From Ceratotherium simum simum (Eukaryota > Chordata > Mammalia > Perissodactyla > Rhinocerotidae): a DNA stretch of 64,000 bases. The stretch's first letter is position 1. Each line of letters begins with the position of its first letter. Below the pieces are notes generated by a model. It searched no databases. It had not been told where the DNA came from and worked only from the letters and a program-made list of their open reading frames with translations. A program made the position numbers and the translations under genes. This document shows positions 23,345 to 35,251 of this stretch, in pieces. The stretch spans positions 10,273,672-10,337,671 of the forward strand of contig NW_004454193.1 of NCBI RefSeq assembly GCF_000283155.1. Reading direction: 5' to 3'.

Positions 23345-24290
23345 AGTACAGAAGGAAGTCCACACAAAAATCTGTACACAGATGTTTATAGCAGCTTTAT
23401 TCATAATTGCCAAAACTCAGAAGTAACCAAGTTTTCCTTCAGTAGGTGAATGGATAAATAAAGTCTGGTACATTCAGACAATGGAATATTATTCAGCGCT
23501 AAAAAGAAAAGAGCTCTCAAGCCATGAAAAGACATGGAGGAACCTCAAATGCATATTACTAAGTGAAAGAAGCCAATCTGAAAAGGTTACATATTGTATG
23601 ATTCTAACTATGTGACGTTCTGGAAAAGGCAAAACTACGGGGACAATAAAAAGATCAGTGGTGGCCAGGGGTGGAGGAGGGGAGAGATGAACAGGCAGAG
23701 CACAGAAGATTTTTAGAGCAGTGAAAATACTCTGTATGGTATTATAACATATGCCATCATACATTCGTCCAAACCCATAGAATGTACAACACCAAGAGTG
23801 AGCCTTAAGTTAACTACGGACTTTGGGTGATTGTGATGTGTCAACATAGGTTCATTCTTGGTAAAAAAAAAATGTACAATTCCGGGGCCAGCCTTGTGGT
23901 GTAGTGGTTGGGTTTGTGTGCTCCACTTCCATGGCCTGGGGTTAGCAGGTTCGGATCCCCGGGGTGGACCTACGCAAGCCACGCTGTGGCAGTCATCCCA
24001 CGTGTAAAATAGAGGAAGATGGGCGCAGATGTTAGTTCAGGGCAAATCTTCCTCCGCTAAAAAGAGGAGGAGTCACAAAATATGTTAGCTCAGGGCTAAT
24101 CTTCCTTACCAAAAAAAATGTACCATTCTGGTGAGTGATGTGGATAATGGGGGGGCGCTATGCATACATGGAGGCAAGAGTTATACGGGAAACCTCTGTA
24201 CCTCCCTCTCAATTTTGTGGTAAACCTAAAACTTCCCTAAAAAAAGTCTTCAAAAAATAAAAATAATAATAAAAAAGAAAGAATTAGCAA
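23345..24290 (+). mobile_element. 5'-truncated L1 (old class), split by an ERE
   Basis: Left part reads the ORF2 end ('atggaatattattcagcgct') and 3'UTR with G-rich 'ggccaggggtggaggagggg'. Right part, after the ERE, resumes with 'accattctggtgagtgatgt' and ends in 'aataaaaataataataaaaa'. No intact coding frame. Looks like the L1MC/L1ME age class. Confidence 0.85.
23884..24110 (+). mobile_element. ERE SINE inserted in L1
   Basis: Head GGGGCCAGCCTTGTGGTGTA, B box GGTTCGGATCC near 23949, 'gtaaaatagaggaagatggg', two 'atgttagytcagggc' tail units. It interrupts the L1 3'UTR. The sequence AAAAAATGTACMATTC occurs before the head (about 23865-23881) and after the tail (24113-24128) with one mismatch, giving the target duplication. 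A divergent head sets it apart from the other copies. Confidence 0.93.
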
Positions 24291-25164
24291 TTCTGACCAT
24301 CAAAGTAATAGGGTAATTCATTTAGGATGTGATAGAGGGACTGGTAGGAGGTAGAATTTAGAGACAGGCACAATTTGTCCTCGGATTTTCTCACTCTCCA
24401 GTGTGTACCTAGAACCTCCTCCAGTCATTCCTTGCCACATGCTTCATGATGTTTTCCCCTTTGCCCCACTCTCTAAGCCTTCACTTACTCATGTTAGGTA
24501 AAATACACTCATCTTAGAATTCAGAGCTCTGTACTTACTTTGAAAACACTTTTTGTTTCTGGATGCATACATTTACCTTCAAATAATGACTTGTACTAAT
24601 CTATTGTTTGGGAAATGTCACAGGAGCGAGCATGATGTAGCATGTAAAGGTCAATAGGCTGAAATGGAATGACTTATTCTGCCACCATATCACTTACACG
24701 GAGACTGAGATAGAATATTCTGGTAGCATCCTTCAGTTCCTACACGGTCTCCAGATTTTTTTCTTACAAGGCAGAAGAAGGACGAGATATGCAGAAGTGG
24801 AGCCTAGGATTAAGGATGATCACTTTTGGTAGAAAGCCATGTGAGTTATGTGAGTGGTATTTAGGTGATTTCAGGCTGTGGGGTAGGGAGGAAACTCCTT
24901 GTTTGAATGAGAGGGATAGAATTGATAGAATCGGGATCAAAGATGGTTGTGTCCTTAAATTTGATACTGACTCTACCCTTAGACAGGTGGTTTGAGGAAA
25001 CACCATTGATGTTGAAAATTTTAGAAAATATATCACCCTGCATTTTACTCTTTAGTAAATATTGGAAACACGAAAAGGGGAGGCAAGTGGACCAATTTGG
25101 ATAATAACCTTCTCAGGGAGAGTCTAGCTTGTGGAAGTATGTGGCACATTCTAGATTCTATAAA
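24291..25164. other. Unique DNA
   Basis: Several overlapping 60-90-codon frames at 24764-25104 on both strands. None has a recognisable domain or splice setting. Confidence 0.4.
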
Positions 25165-25980
25165 AGAAAAACTGCACCAGACACTTGTTAAAAATAGCAA
25201 GGAAGAATTTATTCAAGACTATTGCAATAGGGGAGAGAGAATGAATTCAACTTTGCTGAAACAAAAGGCAGGAAGTTTTTTTTTTTTTGTGAGGAAGATC
25301 GGCCCTGAGCTAACATTTGCCAATCCTTCTCTTTTTGCTGAGGAAGACTGGTCCTGGGCTAACATCCATGCCATCTTTCTCCACTTTATATGGGACGCCG
25401 CCACAGCATGGCCTGACAAGCAATGCGCCGGTGCGCGCCCGGGATCCAAACAGGCAAACCCCGGGCAGCTGCAGCTGAGCGCGCGCACCTAACCGCTTGT
25501 GCCACCGGGCCGACCCCCCAAGAGAGTTTTTAAATACTGGGGTGAGCTAATGGAAAGGTACTGGAGGGCATTTGGGGTGAAGTTGATCAGTGCAACGAGG
25601 CCATCTGTGTTTGCTGAGTGTCCCTTATGGAAGTTGGGCTCCTACTCTAAGTAGGAGAGACAAGGAGACAGGGGCCCTATGTTTCTTAATGATTACATTT
25701 CAAAAGAATGGCTCCCAGGGCTTTGAGAAAGACATCCCTGGGTTGTAAAACTGGCAAGAGGCTGGGAGAAGATTTATATCTCAAAGGGATGGAGACAGAA
25801 CTTACGATTGTAAGTTTTCTAAAGTAAATACTCTAAGAAAAGGGAAGTCAGGGGCCTACAGTCAGGAAGAAACTTGTCTAAATTTTACCCAAGCTGAGGG
25901 GAATGTTAAGACCTTCTTGGTCAATACTCCAGAAGGAAGTGTTCCTTTTCCTTCTTTTTTCGTGGAGTCTACTGTGTAGG
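25165..25980 (-). mobile_element. LTR of an old endogenous retrovirus, split by an ERE
   Basis: Reads on the minus strand. 'tattgcaatagtcttgaata' with AATAAA near 25210-25232 marks the R/U5 area and is shared with the plus-strand LTR at 53986-54495. Further shared words are 'gtatttactttagaaaac' and 'gatgtctttctcaa'. The likely start on the minus strand is TGTTTTCCCTACACAG at about 25980. No viral coding sequence is attached. Confidence 0.65.
25276..25519 (-). mobile_element. ERE SINE inserted in an LTR
   Basis: T run, two reversed tail units ('ctgagctaacatttgcc', 'tgggctaacatccatgcc'), 'ccactttatatgggacgccg', CpG-rich head ending 'ccaccgggccgaccc'. Many CpG remain (gcgccggtgcgcgcccggga), a sign of recent insertion. 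The duplication is imperfect (ggaagttttt / agagagttttt). The position agrees with a continuous LTR sequence in the related copy near 54350. Confidence 0.92.
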
Positions 25981-26189
25981 GAAAACAAATAGTTTAAGGC
26001 TCCTCCAAACTGTTTCCTAATTCCAATAGTTCACTTATTAGTAGTGTAAATTTGACTTGTTATTTGATTTAGCTAACATTGATTTCCTTATCTGTACAAT
26101 GGAGATCATAAAGTAAAATCTACCACATAGGTTTATTGTAGAAGTACAGAAATGCAAGAGGGATTGAAAAATGATAATTTAAGCATTTA
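25981..26189 (+). repeat. MIR-like fragment in otherwise unique DNA
   Basis: 'attgatttccttatctgtac' then 'aatggagatcataaagtaaa' around 26080-26120 resembles the plus-strand MIR centre. Confidence 0.45.
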
Positions 26190-26640
26190 ACGTTGGGAAA
26201 TAAAGAAAAGAAACTGTGCAACATTCATGTGATGGAATATCATAAAGCAAGAAAAATCAGTGCAATAATTTGTCATGTATTCACATGATTGCACCTGTAA
26301 AAACAAAAATATTTGAGAGAAACTTAAGATCTAAGGAGAGGTATACAGTATGATATTATTCATGAAGAGTGGAAAAATAACTTCCCCAACAATATTTCCT
26401 ATTGGTTATGGACACATCCGTATTAATAAAAGTGTATGAACTTGGACGGAAAGGATCATATCAACTTCCTAATGATGTTGCCTGGGAGCAAAGGAGGGGA
26501 ATGCATTTGGCATGGGACCAAGAGTTTCCACCCTATGCATAACATTTCATTTCTTACAAAAAGCTTTTCATCAAATATGGCAAAATGCTAATTTTACATT
26601 TTTAGGTGGATACGTATCGTTTTTCTCATTCTCTTTGTAG
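26190..26640 (+). repeat. L1-like 3' fragment, uncertain
   Basis: 'catgtgatggaatatcataa' and 'atggcaaaatgctaattt' have the order of old L1 3' ends. Diverged and without a duplication. Confidence 0.4.
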
Positions 26641-26659
26641 TTTAAATACTTCTTAATCA

Positions 26660-27210
26660 TAAAATGAAAAAAGAAAGGAAAACAGAGATGATAGATAGAA
26701 GGAAAGAAAGAGGAAGCTTGAGTGAGATCCCATTTCCTTCTTTCTGGGTCTGTCTCTCTCAGAGAGTAGCAAGGGGGAGAGAAATTGAAGGTTGATTTAA
26801 CAAACAGCCCCACACGACGTGATGCCCGAGGCACCCAGTACGCAGAGAAGCATTCAACTGGCTGCTGGTGAGGCACTGATTGTTTTGGCTGCTCTGCCCT
26901 CGCGTGATTGAAGCAGCAAAGGTTTTAAGAGCATCAAACCCTAGCTCTGATCTGCAAATGAAGTTAGGTGTTTGAGAAACAGCTGCTAGAAGCAGCTCGG
27001 CTCCCTACGGAGCCTCTGGTCGGCTTCAAAGCAGCTGCCAGAAGGGAGGGAGGCAAGCAAACTGTCTTGGGCATGTGTGTGTGTGTGTGAATGAAAACAA
27101 AATGGCTCTCCCTAAATAAAACATGGCTGGTTTCCCTAGGATGAAGAGTTCAATTTGAATTCCACATTTCTGTCTCTTTTGAGGTTTTGAGCAAAGAACT
27201 TAGAGCATCA
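26660..27210. other. Repeat-free block, candidate regulatory element
   Basis: No transposon recognised. G+C and CpG are higher than nearby at 26810-27040. CAGCTG E-box words occur three times (about 26981, 27032 and the related 'cagctgctagaagcagctc' inverted pair at 26980-26998). A short (GT)n lies at 27076-27089. No coding frame stands out. Confidence 0.35.
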
Positions 27211-27214
27211 TCTT

Positions 27215-27372
27215 TTCTTACCCTTGGGGACTTTAGATTCAAACAGCGCTGGACGACTTCTATCCCAGTCTCAGCTCAGCCGTTTCTAACTGTGGGAATT
27301 GGGGCAAAGTAATTCAAGCTCTTCGAGCCTCAGTTTCCTTTTCTGTCAGTTAGCTTAGACCGCTGTTGTTTT
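27215..27372 (+). repeat. MIR SINE, cut on the right by an LTR
   Basis: 'agcctcagtttccttttctg' and 'ctgtgggaattggggcaaag' are plus-strand MIR. The LTR at 27373 begins inside it, and the sequence after the LTR (28037-28090) may be its tail. Confidence 0.7.
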
Positions 27373-28036
27373 TGTGGGAGATCAAGATTTGGCCACCCTA
27401 AAATCTATCTCTTTACCTTGGTTGTTTTCTCTGAAGACATTTGACCTCCCCCACTAACTGCCTAAAAAATTTGACATGGTGGCTCCTTCTTGGAACAGAT
27501 CCCCTATCATGATGGCTGTAAAGATAATGTAGGATAAATGTTACAATAGGAAAGGCACCAACAAGCCCATCTTATCGAAAGTTCTGTCTCTCTGGCCACA
27601 TTCTCTGGATGGCCCTGCGAGGAGTTGCCAGACAAACATTTACATTTATAAGAGAAATCTCCATTTATAAAGGTATCTCCCTCTCTGTTTTGGGAAGAGG
27701 GGGGGATGGCCTCATTTCTAGAGACTTATCAATGTGGAAGTTGAGGCCTTAAATCTGCATAATAACCTTACTCTTGTTTACTGTGCTTTAGTGGTAATCT
27801 CCTGTAACTGACTCCCCCCACCCCCAACATCCTCCTTTTCATTGGTTGAACATGGTATTTAAGACGAGAATTTCTGCTATTGTGTTGAGAAACGCAGTGT
27901 CCCTGCTTTCTCCCATGTATACATGTTATTAAACTTGGTATTATTTTCTCCTGCTAACCTGTCTTGTTAATTATTTGGCCAGCCATAAGAACCTTAAGGG
28001 AAAGGGCAGAGGGAGATTCTTCCTCTTCCCCCAACA
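27373..28036 (+). mobile_element. Solo LTR, same family as 43964-44464
   Basis: 664 bp, starting TGTGGGAGATCAAGATTTGG and ending CTTCCCCCAACA, so with the TG...CA ends of a retroviral LTR. The start, the 'acatttgacctcccccacta' block and the end all match the minus-strand copy at 43964-44464. A TATA-like 'ggtatttaagacg' lies near 27854 and ATTAAA near 27929. Flanks GTTTT and GTTTC suggest a 5-bp target duplication with one change. No viral gene is attached. Confidence 0.85.
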
Positions 28037-28644
28037 GTTTCATGTACATAAAGAACTTGAAAAATGGTAGAACTCAGTATAAGTGAATACCTTCTACTAA
28101 CCTCATTCATGTACTCATTCATTTTATTAGACTGTCTTGATTGCCTGATTCACTAATAGCGTGGTCAGCTTGTCCTGATTTTCCTAGAACTTTCCCAGTT
28201 TTAACATTGAAATTTCTGTGTCCTGGGAAACCTCTCAGTTCTGTGCAAACCAGGATGGTTTGTCACCCTACACTGTGTTCTGGCATATGACAGGGAGAGT
28301 TCATTGTCCTCAGGAAGTTTATAATCTAATATTATTCTTAATTCTCTCATCATTCTTGAAGTATAAATTAATATTGTTTACTTTATTAGTTTATTAGTCT
28401 ATAGCATCCCGTACTAGACTACAAATTCACAGAAAGCAGGGAAAATATTTTTTTTATATCTATTATCAAACTCTTATATTTACTAGAGAGTCAATAAATA
28501 TGTACCATACACATTAGTTAATACAAGATCAATGGAGTCCTTTTCTTCCGAGTTTTTATGGTCTTAATCGTAACACTGAGCTGCTCTAGTGTTTAAATTT
28601 TATGCGATTTTTACATATATATATATATAGAAACATTGAACTTG
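28037..28644. other. Mostly unique AT-rich DNA
   Basis: 'ttactagagagtcaataaat' near 28481 is a weak L2-end scrap. A short (TA)n occurs at 28614-28628. Confidence 0.4.
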
Positions 28645-28805
28645 ACTGTCTCAATCACTGGTGCATAAACTTTATCATGGAATCACTTGGAGGTATTATT
28701 AAAATACAGATCTTGGGTCCCTGTGCCTGAGATTCTGATACAGCAACTAAGGGTAGGGCCCAAGAATCTGCAAACACTCAAAATGATTCTCATGTCCCAG
28801 TAACA
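28645..28805 (+). mobile_element. MER5A-type hAT-Charlie MITE
   Basis: 'ggaatcacttggaggtatta', 'gagattctgatacagcaact' and 'gggcccaagaatctgcaaac' follow the MER5A order. Right end degraded. Confidence 0.7.
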
Positions 28806-29589
28806 TCGGTAAAAACAGATCTATCCTCATGCCCTATGAATAGGTTACATTCTGGTTTGCTCGGGTGGTCCTGGTTTACACCTGTTGATTCAGGGAAATT
28901 ATCACTAGCACCCCATTTTACCTTTGAGTATCCGTGATCTGATGGACACATATACAGTCACCTCACTTATGAGTCTATGCATTGCAATACTTAACGCACC
29001 CTACAGATAGAGAGCTCTTTTGTTAACTACCTCTCTAGGGATTTTTTTTTTCATAACTTACAGCCTTCCTTTCTCACTTGTATAGTAAAGTAGGCTTTCT
29101 TTCTTATTTTTAAAAATTATGCATCATCTTAAAATTAAAAGCCCAAGAGACTGTTTTAATCTATGTTTCATTCTCAGTGGAATAGGAAAACCAGCTTGCT
29201 TCTATTGCATCAATACAATGCTTATATTTCCATAATGGAGATATTCTAGCCTGGAGCTTTAACAGAAATGTGATTATTACAAAAGAGCTTCATATGGTCG
29301 TAGATGGGAATATCTTCCCTGTGCAAAAAACCCCAGGAGGCCAGTCGAAAAATCCTAGTGGATAATTTTATTAGAAGCCCTCATCAGAAGCACCATACTC
29401 AGTCCTGACCTGAGTGTAGTCACAACTTCAACTAAATCCTCTAAATTTCTGAAGTAACTTACTGCTTAAAGACAAGTTAGGGAAGACTATTTAGCCATGA
29501 GTTTTATACTTGGAAAATGTGTCTTTGTATTTCTTAGCACAATAAAAATAATTCTCTTGGACAAGAGGTTGTGAAATTTGATTCCTGGT
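28806..29589. other. Unique AT-rich DNA
   Basis: No family or gene recognised. Confidence 0.4.
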
Positions 29590-29790
29590 GGCAGATCATG
29601 TGGTGATTAAAGACTTCAGGTTCTAGGATCACACTGCTTGGGTTTGAAGTCCTGTTCCACCATTTACTAGCTGTGTGAAGTTGGGCAAATTATATTAGTT
29701 CTCTCAGCCTTAATATCCTCATCAGTAAATGGGGATGATAATGGTAGAATAGGACATTGTGAGGATTACATGAAACAGGCCATGTTGCAG
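29590..29790 (+). repeat. MIR SINE
   Basis: 'catttactagctgtgtgaag', 'tcctcatcagtaaatgggga' and 'gtgaggattacatgaaacag' in order. One of the best preserved MIRs here. Confidence 0.92.
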
Positions 29791-29879
29791 ACTCTCTTGT
29801 TGCCTTTGCAACATTTCCTTGGCACACTTCTGATTTCAGCGAAAGCTTTGATGGATGATTTTGACTCACACTGATCACA

Positions 29880-30120
29880 TCTCACTTCGACCACTGCTTA
29901 TGTTTCTGTTTTTTCCACCAGGGGCTTCTCCGAACCTTGGGAGTCCCCTTAGCTCATGTGCAAGGGCATCCCAGAAGTGCAGCGGAGGCAACCTTGGAAG
30001 TTGGAAGCCAGTAGATAAATGCCTCAGTCCCCTGTTGTTCAGAAGAACAATTCTTGGAAGTTATTTTGCATGCTTCTCGGAAGTCTTGACAAGGTCAAGA
30101 CCTTGTTGTCAATATCATTG
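29880..30120. repeat. Old LTR-like segment, uncertain
   Basis: G+C-richer block with 'agtagataaatgcctcagtc' resembling an old LTR polyadenylation region. An 8-bp inverted repeat ACAAGGTC/GACCTTGT lies at 30089-30106. The pyrimidine tract plus CAG at 29905-29922 looks like a splice acceptor, but the frame that follows is not protein-like. Confidence 0.3.
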
Positions 30121-31659
30121 ACCTATGTAAAGGATACTTATTAGCTTTTGCTCCTTCTCCATCTCATTCTCCTGGTTTCCTCACTTCTGTTTCCAAGCAT
30201 CATCTCCCCCTAAAATATCCTCGCCCCCTCAAGCGTACTCTCAAGCTCTAGGAAAATCAAACTAAGCTACATAAAGCACTAAGCACAGTTTTGGGCACAT
30301 AATAAGCTCCCAGTGAAAGCTAGCTACTACTACTAATGGTAATAAAAATGATAATATTTTTCTTTTGCACTGCAGGGTGAACTATAGATCTGTATACTTT
30401 AAAGTAAAGGAAACTTTCTGATTATTTTTTGAAATAGACTTGAGATAAAGTTTTTTTTCATCCAAACAGCTCATACACCCTCTATAGTCTTCATTTTACC
30501 AAGATAGATATCTATTGTTTTCTACTTTCTACCTCAAGGAAATGTTCTAAGAATCATAAATGAGTGCTTTTACTTAGTTCTTCCATCCCCCAGGCAAAAG
30601 AAAGGAAACCACGCAAATTCAGGGGAGTAGTTTGTGTCGAACACCCATTAATCTTTTTTATATTTGCTGCTGCCTCCGCAGCATGAAAGAGACTGGTTTC
30701 ATTACCGCCACTGGCAAATGTTATTATTTGTTGAACACCCACTTGTCCCTGTGTTTAGAGATGCAGGCCATCGTTGACTTTTTGTTTGTCTAATCACTTC
30801 GCAGAAATTCCTGTGGGTATTCTGAAGCTGAGACCCTCTTCTAGCTCATCCTAAACATATAAATTTCATCCTCAATGGCCAGGTATTTCAAGAGTTTAAA
30901 CTTGCTTCTTGACCAGTTCTTCAGGTAAAGAAGATTCTGGAAATTTATGGGGATAAAAGAGGTGCATTATCATTGTGGAAAGACTGTTTCTAACACTCTT
31001 TTCCTCTCCAAATTTTTAGTCTCCTAAACTTTTTCCTAGTTGAAGATAACAAGTTCTGATTGGTCCCTAGGGAGTTAAAGATAGACTATCTCAACTTTGT
31101 TTACCAAACCATTTCTTTTTAAAAATGTTCCTTTCCTTCAAAACAATAAGGAAAATGTGTTTGTTGCCTTTGTCAGCTTTTATTACTAAAAGGTTGTTTG
31201 TCTGATTCCTAATTGGTCAAGACCTCTCACATTAGGTTAGGTGTCTCTCTGTCTGGTAACAGAATACCTTGTATTTGTCCAGTCACAGTCAAGTAAATTG
31301 CCAACATTGTTTTTCCTTCTGAACTGCAAGTTCCTTGAAGAAAAACCTTTTCTTAGTAACTAGTTCCTGGCACATAAAGGAACTTCGTGAATCTTTGGTC
31401 TCATTTCCATATTATATTTACTTCAATTCCACAAATCCCATTGTACAGTTTCTCGTTGTGACTAAAGTGCGAGAATTAATTAGAAAATCCTATAATCTGG
31501 TCACTTACGCCTATTGAAGGAATCATTTTGTTTGGGGAAGACATAGCTTGCAATTAAGGTAAGTGATGGAAATGCATATTGTGAAAAAGAAAATGATCAA
31601 AATTATAATGAGTTAGTGATAACTTGTTTGTGTAATACTTTTAACATCACAAATAATTT
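30121..31659. other. Unique DNA with a MIR tail at 30260-30350
   Basis: 'acataaagcactaagcacag' then 'ttttgggcacataataagct' at 30268-30310 is the plus-strand MIR 3' end. The rest is AT-rich and unclassified, and no reading frame has a domain. Confidence 0.45.
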
Positions 31660-31825
31660 AAAAGATAATAGGTAACATTTAGAAGCAGCTCTGTTCCAGG
31701 CGTTGTGCTAAGCACTTTGCATACATTCTCGTTTGTAATTCACAATGATTCTATGAACTAAGTGCTATTGCCAGAATTAACATAGCCCGTAAAAGATGGA
31801 TCTGGGATTCCAACCAAGGTTTGTC
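31660..31825 (-). repeat. MIR SINE
   Basis: Reverse MIR: 'ctgttccaggcgttgtgcta', 'agcactttgcatacattctc', 'gatggatctgggattccaac'. Confidence 0.8.
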
Positions 31826-31879
31826 CGACTCGACCATCTATATATTAACTACGACATAATCTATCTTACTTCCTATCCG

Positions 31880-32010
31880 TTATCTCATTTCATTCTTACT
31901 GGCCAGAGGCTACTAATTTCCCTCTTTTAGGGTCAGGGAAACTGATATTCAGGAAGGCTCAGGGCTTAGCCTTAAGCCTCCATACCAGAAGGCGTAGAAT
32001 TAGTAACCAA
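31880..32010 (-). repeat. MIR-like fragment
   Basis: 'gttatctcatttcattctta' and 'gggtcagggaaactgatatt' resemble a second reversed MIR. Confidence 0.5.
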
Positions 32011-32149
32011 TTTGTCTTGTTTTTCTCCCCTGCCCCATCACCTCTCCACCCCCCAATTTATATATTGTTTAAAACCTTGAAGACTCATGTGCTACACATT
32101 TGAACTAAGCATCCTTTTTCTACCTAAATAAAACTCTGCTGGGGATTGT

Positions 32150-32640
32150 TTTAGAACAGATTCTCTAGAAAGCAGAGCCTGGGGCACAAGCTATGTGCTA
32201 ATATTTTATTGGAGAGAACAATTTTTGAGAAGCAGAAGTGAGGCAAAAGGAAATTAAATGGGAAAAGAGGGAAAGCAAACACAAGGGCATCCATTACCTA
32301 GCTGGTCACAGCTTTATGAAAGCAGAGCTGATTGCTCAGTCTCGTGGGATGTCTTCAAATGTCTGTGTGGACGTTTTCCTTTTGGTCAGTCTTGAGGGAG
32401 GAAGGGAAAAGAATGTATCCACGGATTCTCATCTCCCATTGTCCAAAGTTCTCCCTGTTGTATGTCAACTGCCCCATACTTCTGGATTATTCTCAGCCCT
32501 TCTACAGCAGCTCTTCTGGGAAGTTACCAGAAAAGCTGAATCCCAAGACAATAAAAACATCCATGTAGCAAGCCAGAATGTATGAGGTAATCCACTGGCA
32601 ATCTTCACTTGGTCACCTACAGTTTAGAGGTCCATGGACT
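32150..32640. repeat. Old interspersed repeat, family uncertain
   Basis: 'acagattctctagaaagcag' and 'gctaatattttattggagag' resemble the openings at 8217 and 61935. A 115-codon frame (32238-32585) lies inside; no domain. Confidence 0.3.
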
Positions 32641-34215
32641 CCAAGGGACCAGCCAGGGCACCTGCATAGGCCCTGAGTTAGTCCTCATGAGCAACAGGGA
32701 AACCTATAGGAGGTGTGTTAAGATGCACGAGTCGTGATGCTATCACATCATGCTTGCACAGAACATTATCACAATTCCAGAGAGCTGTGCAACGTGTGAC
32801 AGGAAAAGATGCCAACAGATTGAAGAAAATTGGGAATTCTTGAAAAATTGAAGATCTCCTCAAGGTAGTGCTTTATCTTATCTTCCCAAGAGTAATTTAT
32901 AGCTTTCTTGAATATCTAAAAGCAGAGGTTAGGGTTTGAATGCCCCTAAAAGCCCTGGCTGAGTTTGAGCAAATAACATTGCATGTGTGCAGTTACAAAC
33001 TATGTCAAGTTGTTTTGAACTTTTATTAAATAACTGTTCACTCTAAGCAGGTACTCAGCATTATCATCGTATAGTATTATCTTTGCACACCTCAGATATT
33101 CTCAGATATCCAGTATGAGCCAGGCTTCTTCACCCCTAGCGAACCTCACCATTTCTCACTACACTTGCCCCGGAACTCATGAAGACACAGCCCCTGCCAG
33201 AAGGACAGCTGCTGAATTTAACAACCCTCCCTGCAAAGAAGAAAGAAACTTCCCCCCTATAGCTTATTAGAATGCAATTGTTGCCAGGCAATCTTCCCAG
33301 GAGGTCATCAAAAGCGTCAAGCAGAAAACCACGGTTGCGAGAATCCAGGGAGGTGTTTAAACCCCATGGTCTAAAGAACAGGTTCTAACTTACCATATTC
33401 CCAGGCTAGAAAATAGCTAAGCCTGGATAAGTCTAGAGGGCCTTTGCATCAGAAGTTGGGAGGACCTCTTGACATTTACTTGTGTGTACTTTATGGGAGT
33501 GAATTCATACTGAGAAAGAGAGAATGAGATGGAAATTTGGTCCCATGACAAAGCGTCATTCAGTGGAAGGAGGAGAGATTTGCCCCTTCCCCATCCTCCT
33601 GGACTATGTGAGTCCTATATGAGCAGGCTGTTAAAAAAAAGTGAAAACTAAAACAGCTATCCACCTATACTTTCCATTGGGTGCGGTCAAAACTTGTACT
33701 GGTCACAAGGGCCGGGAAGTGGTGCATGTAGCATCCCAATGACAATATTCATTGTGTGATGAGCAAACAGTGGCAGTATTCATTGTGTGATGGGCAAGGG
33801 CAACAATTCTGGCAGCAATAGCAGAAGCATCGTCAGTGGAGTTATCTACCACGTTCCCAACATCAGACGTTGGCACCACTGACACAGACATTCGTGACTT
33901 GGCCTCCAGTATCAGCAACCTTGGCCCAGGCATCAGTAGTCTTTGTAGCATCAGCAGCTACAGTGAAGCCTCCAGCAGGAATGAACAGCAAGGCAGTGTA
34001 CCTTTGTTAAGGGAAATTAGGGCTCTAGAGGCAGACAGCCATGGTACAGGCTTAGAAGTGTGCTTTTCTGTGTTCCTGAACGGCAGATGAACTGGAGATG
34101 GGAGAGTATTGACCATGCCTAGCATGCCCTTTAATGGTGATGGTACTGGGGCCATTTCAAGACCATTCAGTTGTTTAAGGAAACTTATTCTACACCCTCT
34201 AGAAGGCAGGGGATG
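32641..34215. other. Unique DNA with a near-duplicate motif and a CAGCA-rich patch
   Basis: At 33743-33797 the segment 'attcattgtgtgatg' occurs twice with a 31-base period. 33800-34000 is rich in CAGCA/ATCAG words ('gcatcagcagctacagtg') and open for 84 codons on the plus strand; the serine-rich product looks like translated low complexity. Confidence 0.4.
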
Positions 34216-34223
34216 GACTAGTT
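34216..34223 (+). repeat. 8-bp target duplication, left
   Basis: GACTAGTT, pairs with GACTAATT at 34447-34454 (7 of 8 identical). Confidence 0.85.
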
Positions 34224-34446
34224 CAGAGGTTTGCAAACTTTTCTGTAAAGGGCCAGATAGTAAATATTTTAGGCTTTGAAGGCCCTACCATGTCTGTTAC
34301 AAATACTCAACTCTGCCATTGCAGCACAAATGCAGTCATAGAACATGCATAAAAGAATGAGTGTGGCTGTGCTCCAATAAAACTTGATTTACAAAAACAA
34401 GTCGTGAGCCAGGTTTGGCCCACAGGTTGCAGTCTGCTGACCCCTA
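34224..34446 (+). mobile_element. hAT-type MITE (MER33-like)
   Basis: 223-bp non-autonomous DNA transposon. Begins CAGAGGTTTGCAAACTTTTC, contains 'gggccagatagtaaatattt' and 'ctccaataaaacttgattta', and ends 'agtctgctgacccct' plus A, the near-inverse of its start. The 8-bp duplication on the flanks is the hAT signature. The family name is from memory and less sure than the class. Confidence 0.85.
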
Positions 34447-34454
34447 GACTAATT

Positions 34455-35251
34455 AAAGCACCAGCATAGTTAGACCAAAATAGAAGCTTCCTTTTATCTC
34501 TTATTCGTAACAGACCAGAAAACAAACTCTCCTTCTGCTTCTAATACTGCGCCATTTCTTTCTCTGCCATTAACATTTTATTTTGACTTTATAACTCTTT
34601 AACTGCGTGAAACATTTACATTAGACAGTAAAGTATAGTGATGTATTCATTATTTTTTATTGCCTGGAGGATGAGTGAAAATGAAATGTACTCACCAGCT
34701 GCCATAGTCAACTGATAAAATTATATGTTCTCCATTCATGGACCAGTATATAAAATGATGTAAGAAATATATATTCCATTATTTTATAACCATAATGTGT
34801 GAAACTCATAATTGCTTATAACACTAAATCTCAACTCATTCTGCAAGAGACATGAGGCAAGCGAATAACTGAAAAATCATGTCCTAAGCATAATATAATC
34901 TTCAGGATTATGTTCAATACTCACATTAAGTAAAGTGAAAACAGGCCGTGAAATTTAGCATCAAGGGAATACTCTTGCACAAGTCTGAATATTTAAGTAT
35001 TTCCCCTTCCAATGTAATAGATAGGGGGGATATTCATCTGTTGAAGAATGTGGGATATTTCAAATATCACTAGAATGGGGTTTCACAGATATATGTTTGT
35101 AAATGTATGTTTTTATATAGATACATGCATATTCATATACACTGATATACATACACCACATATGCTCATTATCTACATATGTATATGTACACAGACACAC
35201 AGATACATACACGTATTTTTCAGGCTCTGTTGATTTAATCTTCTTTTATTC
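34455..35251. other. Unique AT-rich DNA
   Basis: 35095-35215 is an impure run of ATAC/ACAT words; no other feature seen. Confidence 0.45.

Noticed and set aside
25097..25492. 131-codon plus-strand frame
   Set aside because: Its second half is the antisense reading of an ERE SINE; similar SINE-derived frames occur at 51546, 55975 and 59389.
29905..29925. Splice acceptor (pyrimidine tract plus CAG)
   Set aside because: The following frame is not protein-like and the block resembles an old LTR.
32238..32585. 115-codon plus-strand frame
   Set aside because: Lies in an apparent old repeat and has no domain.
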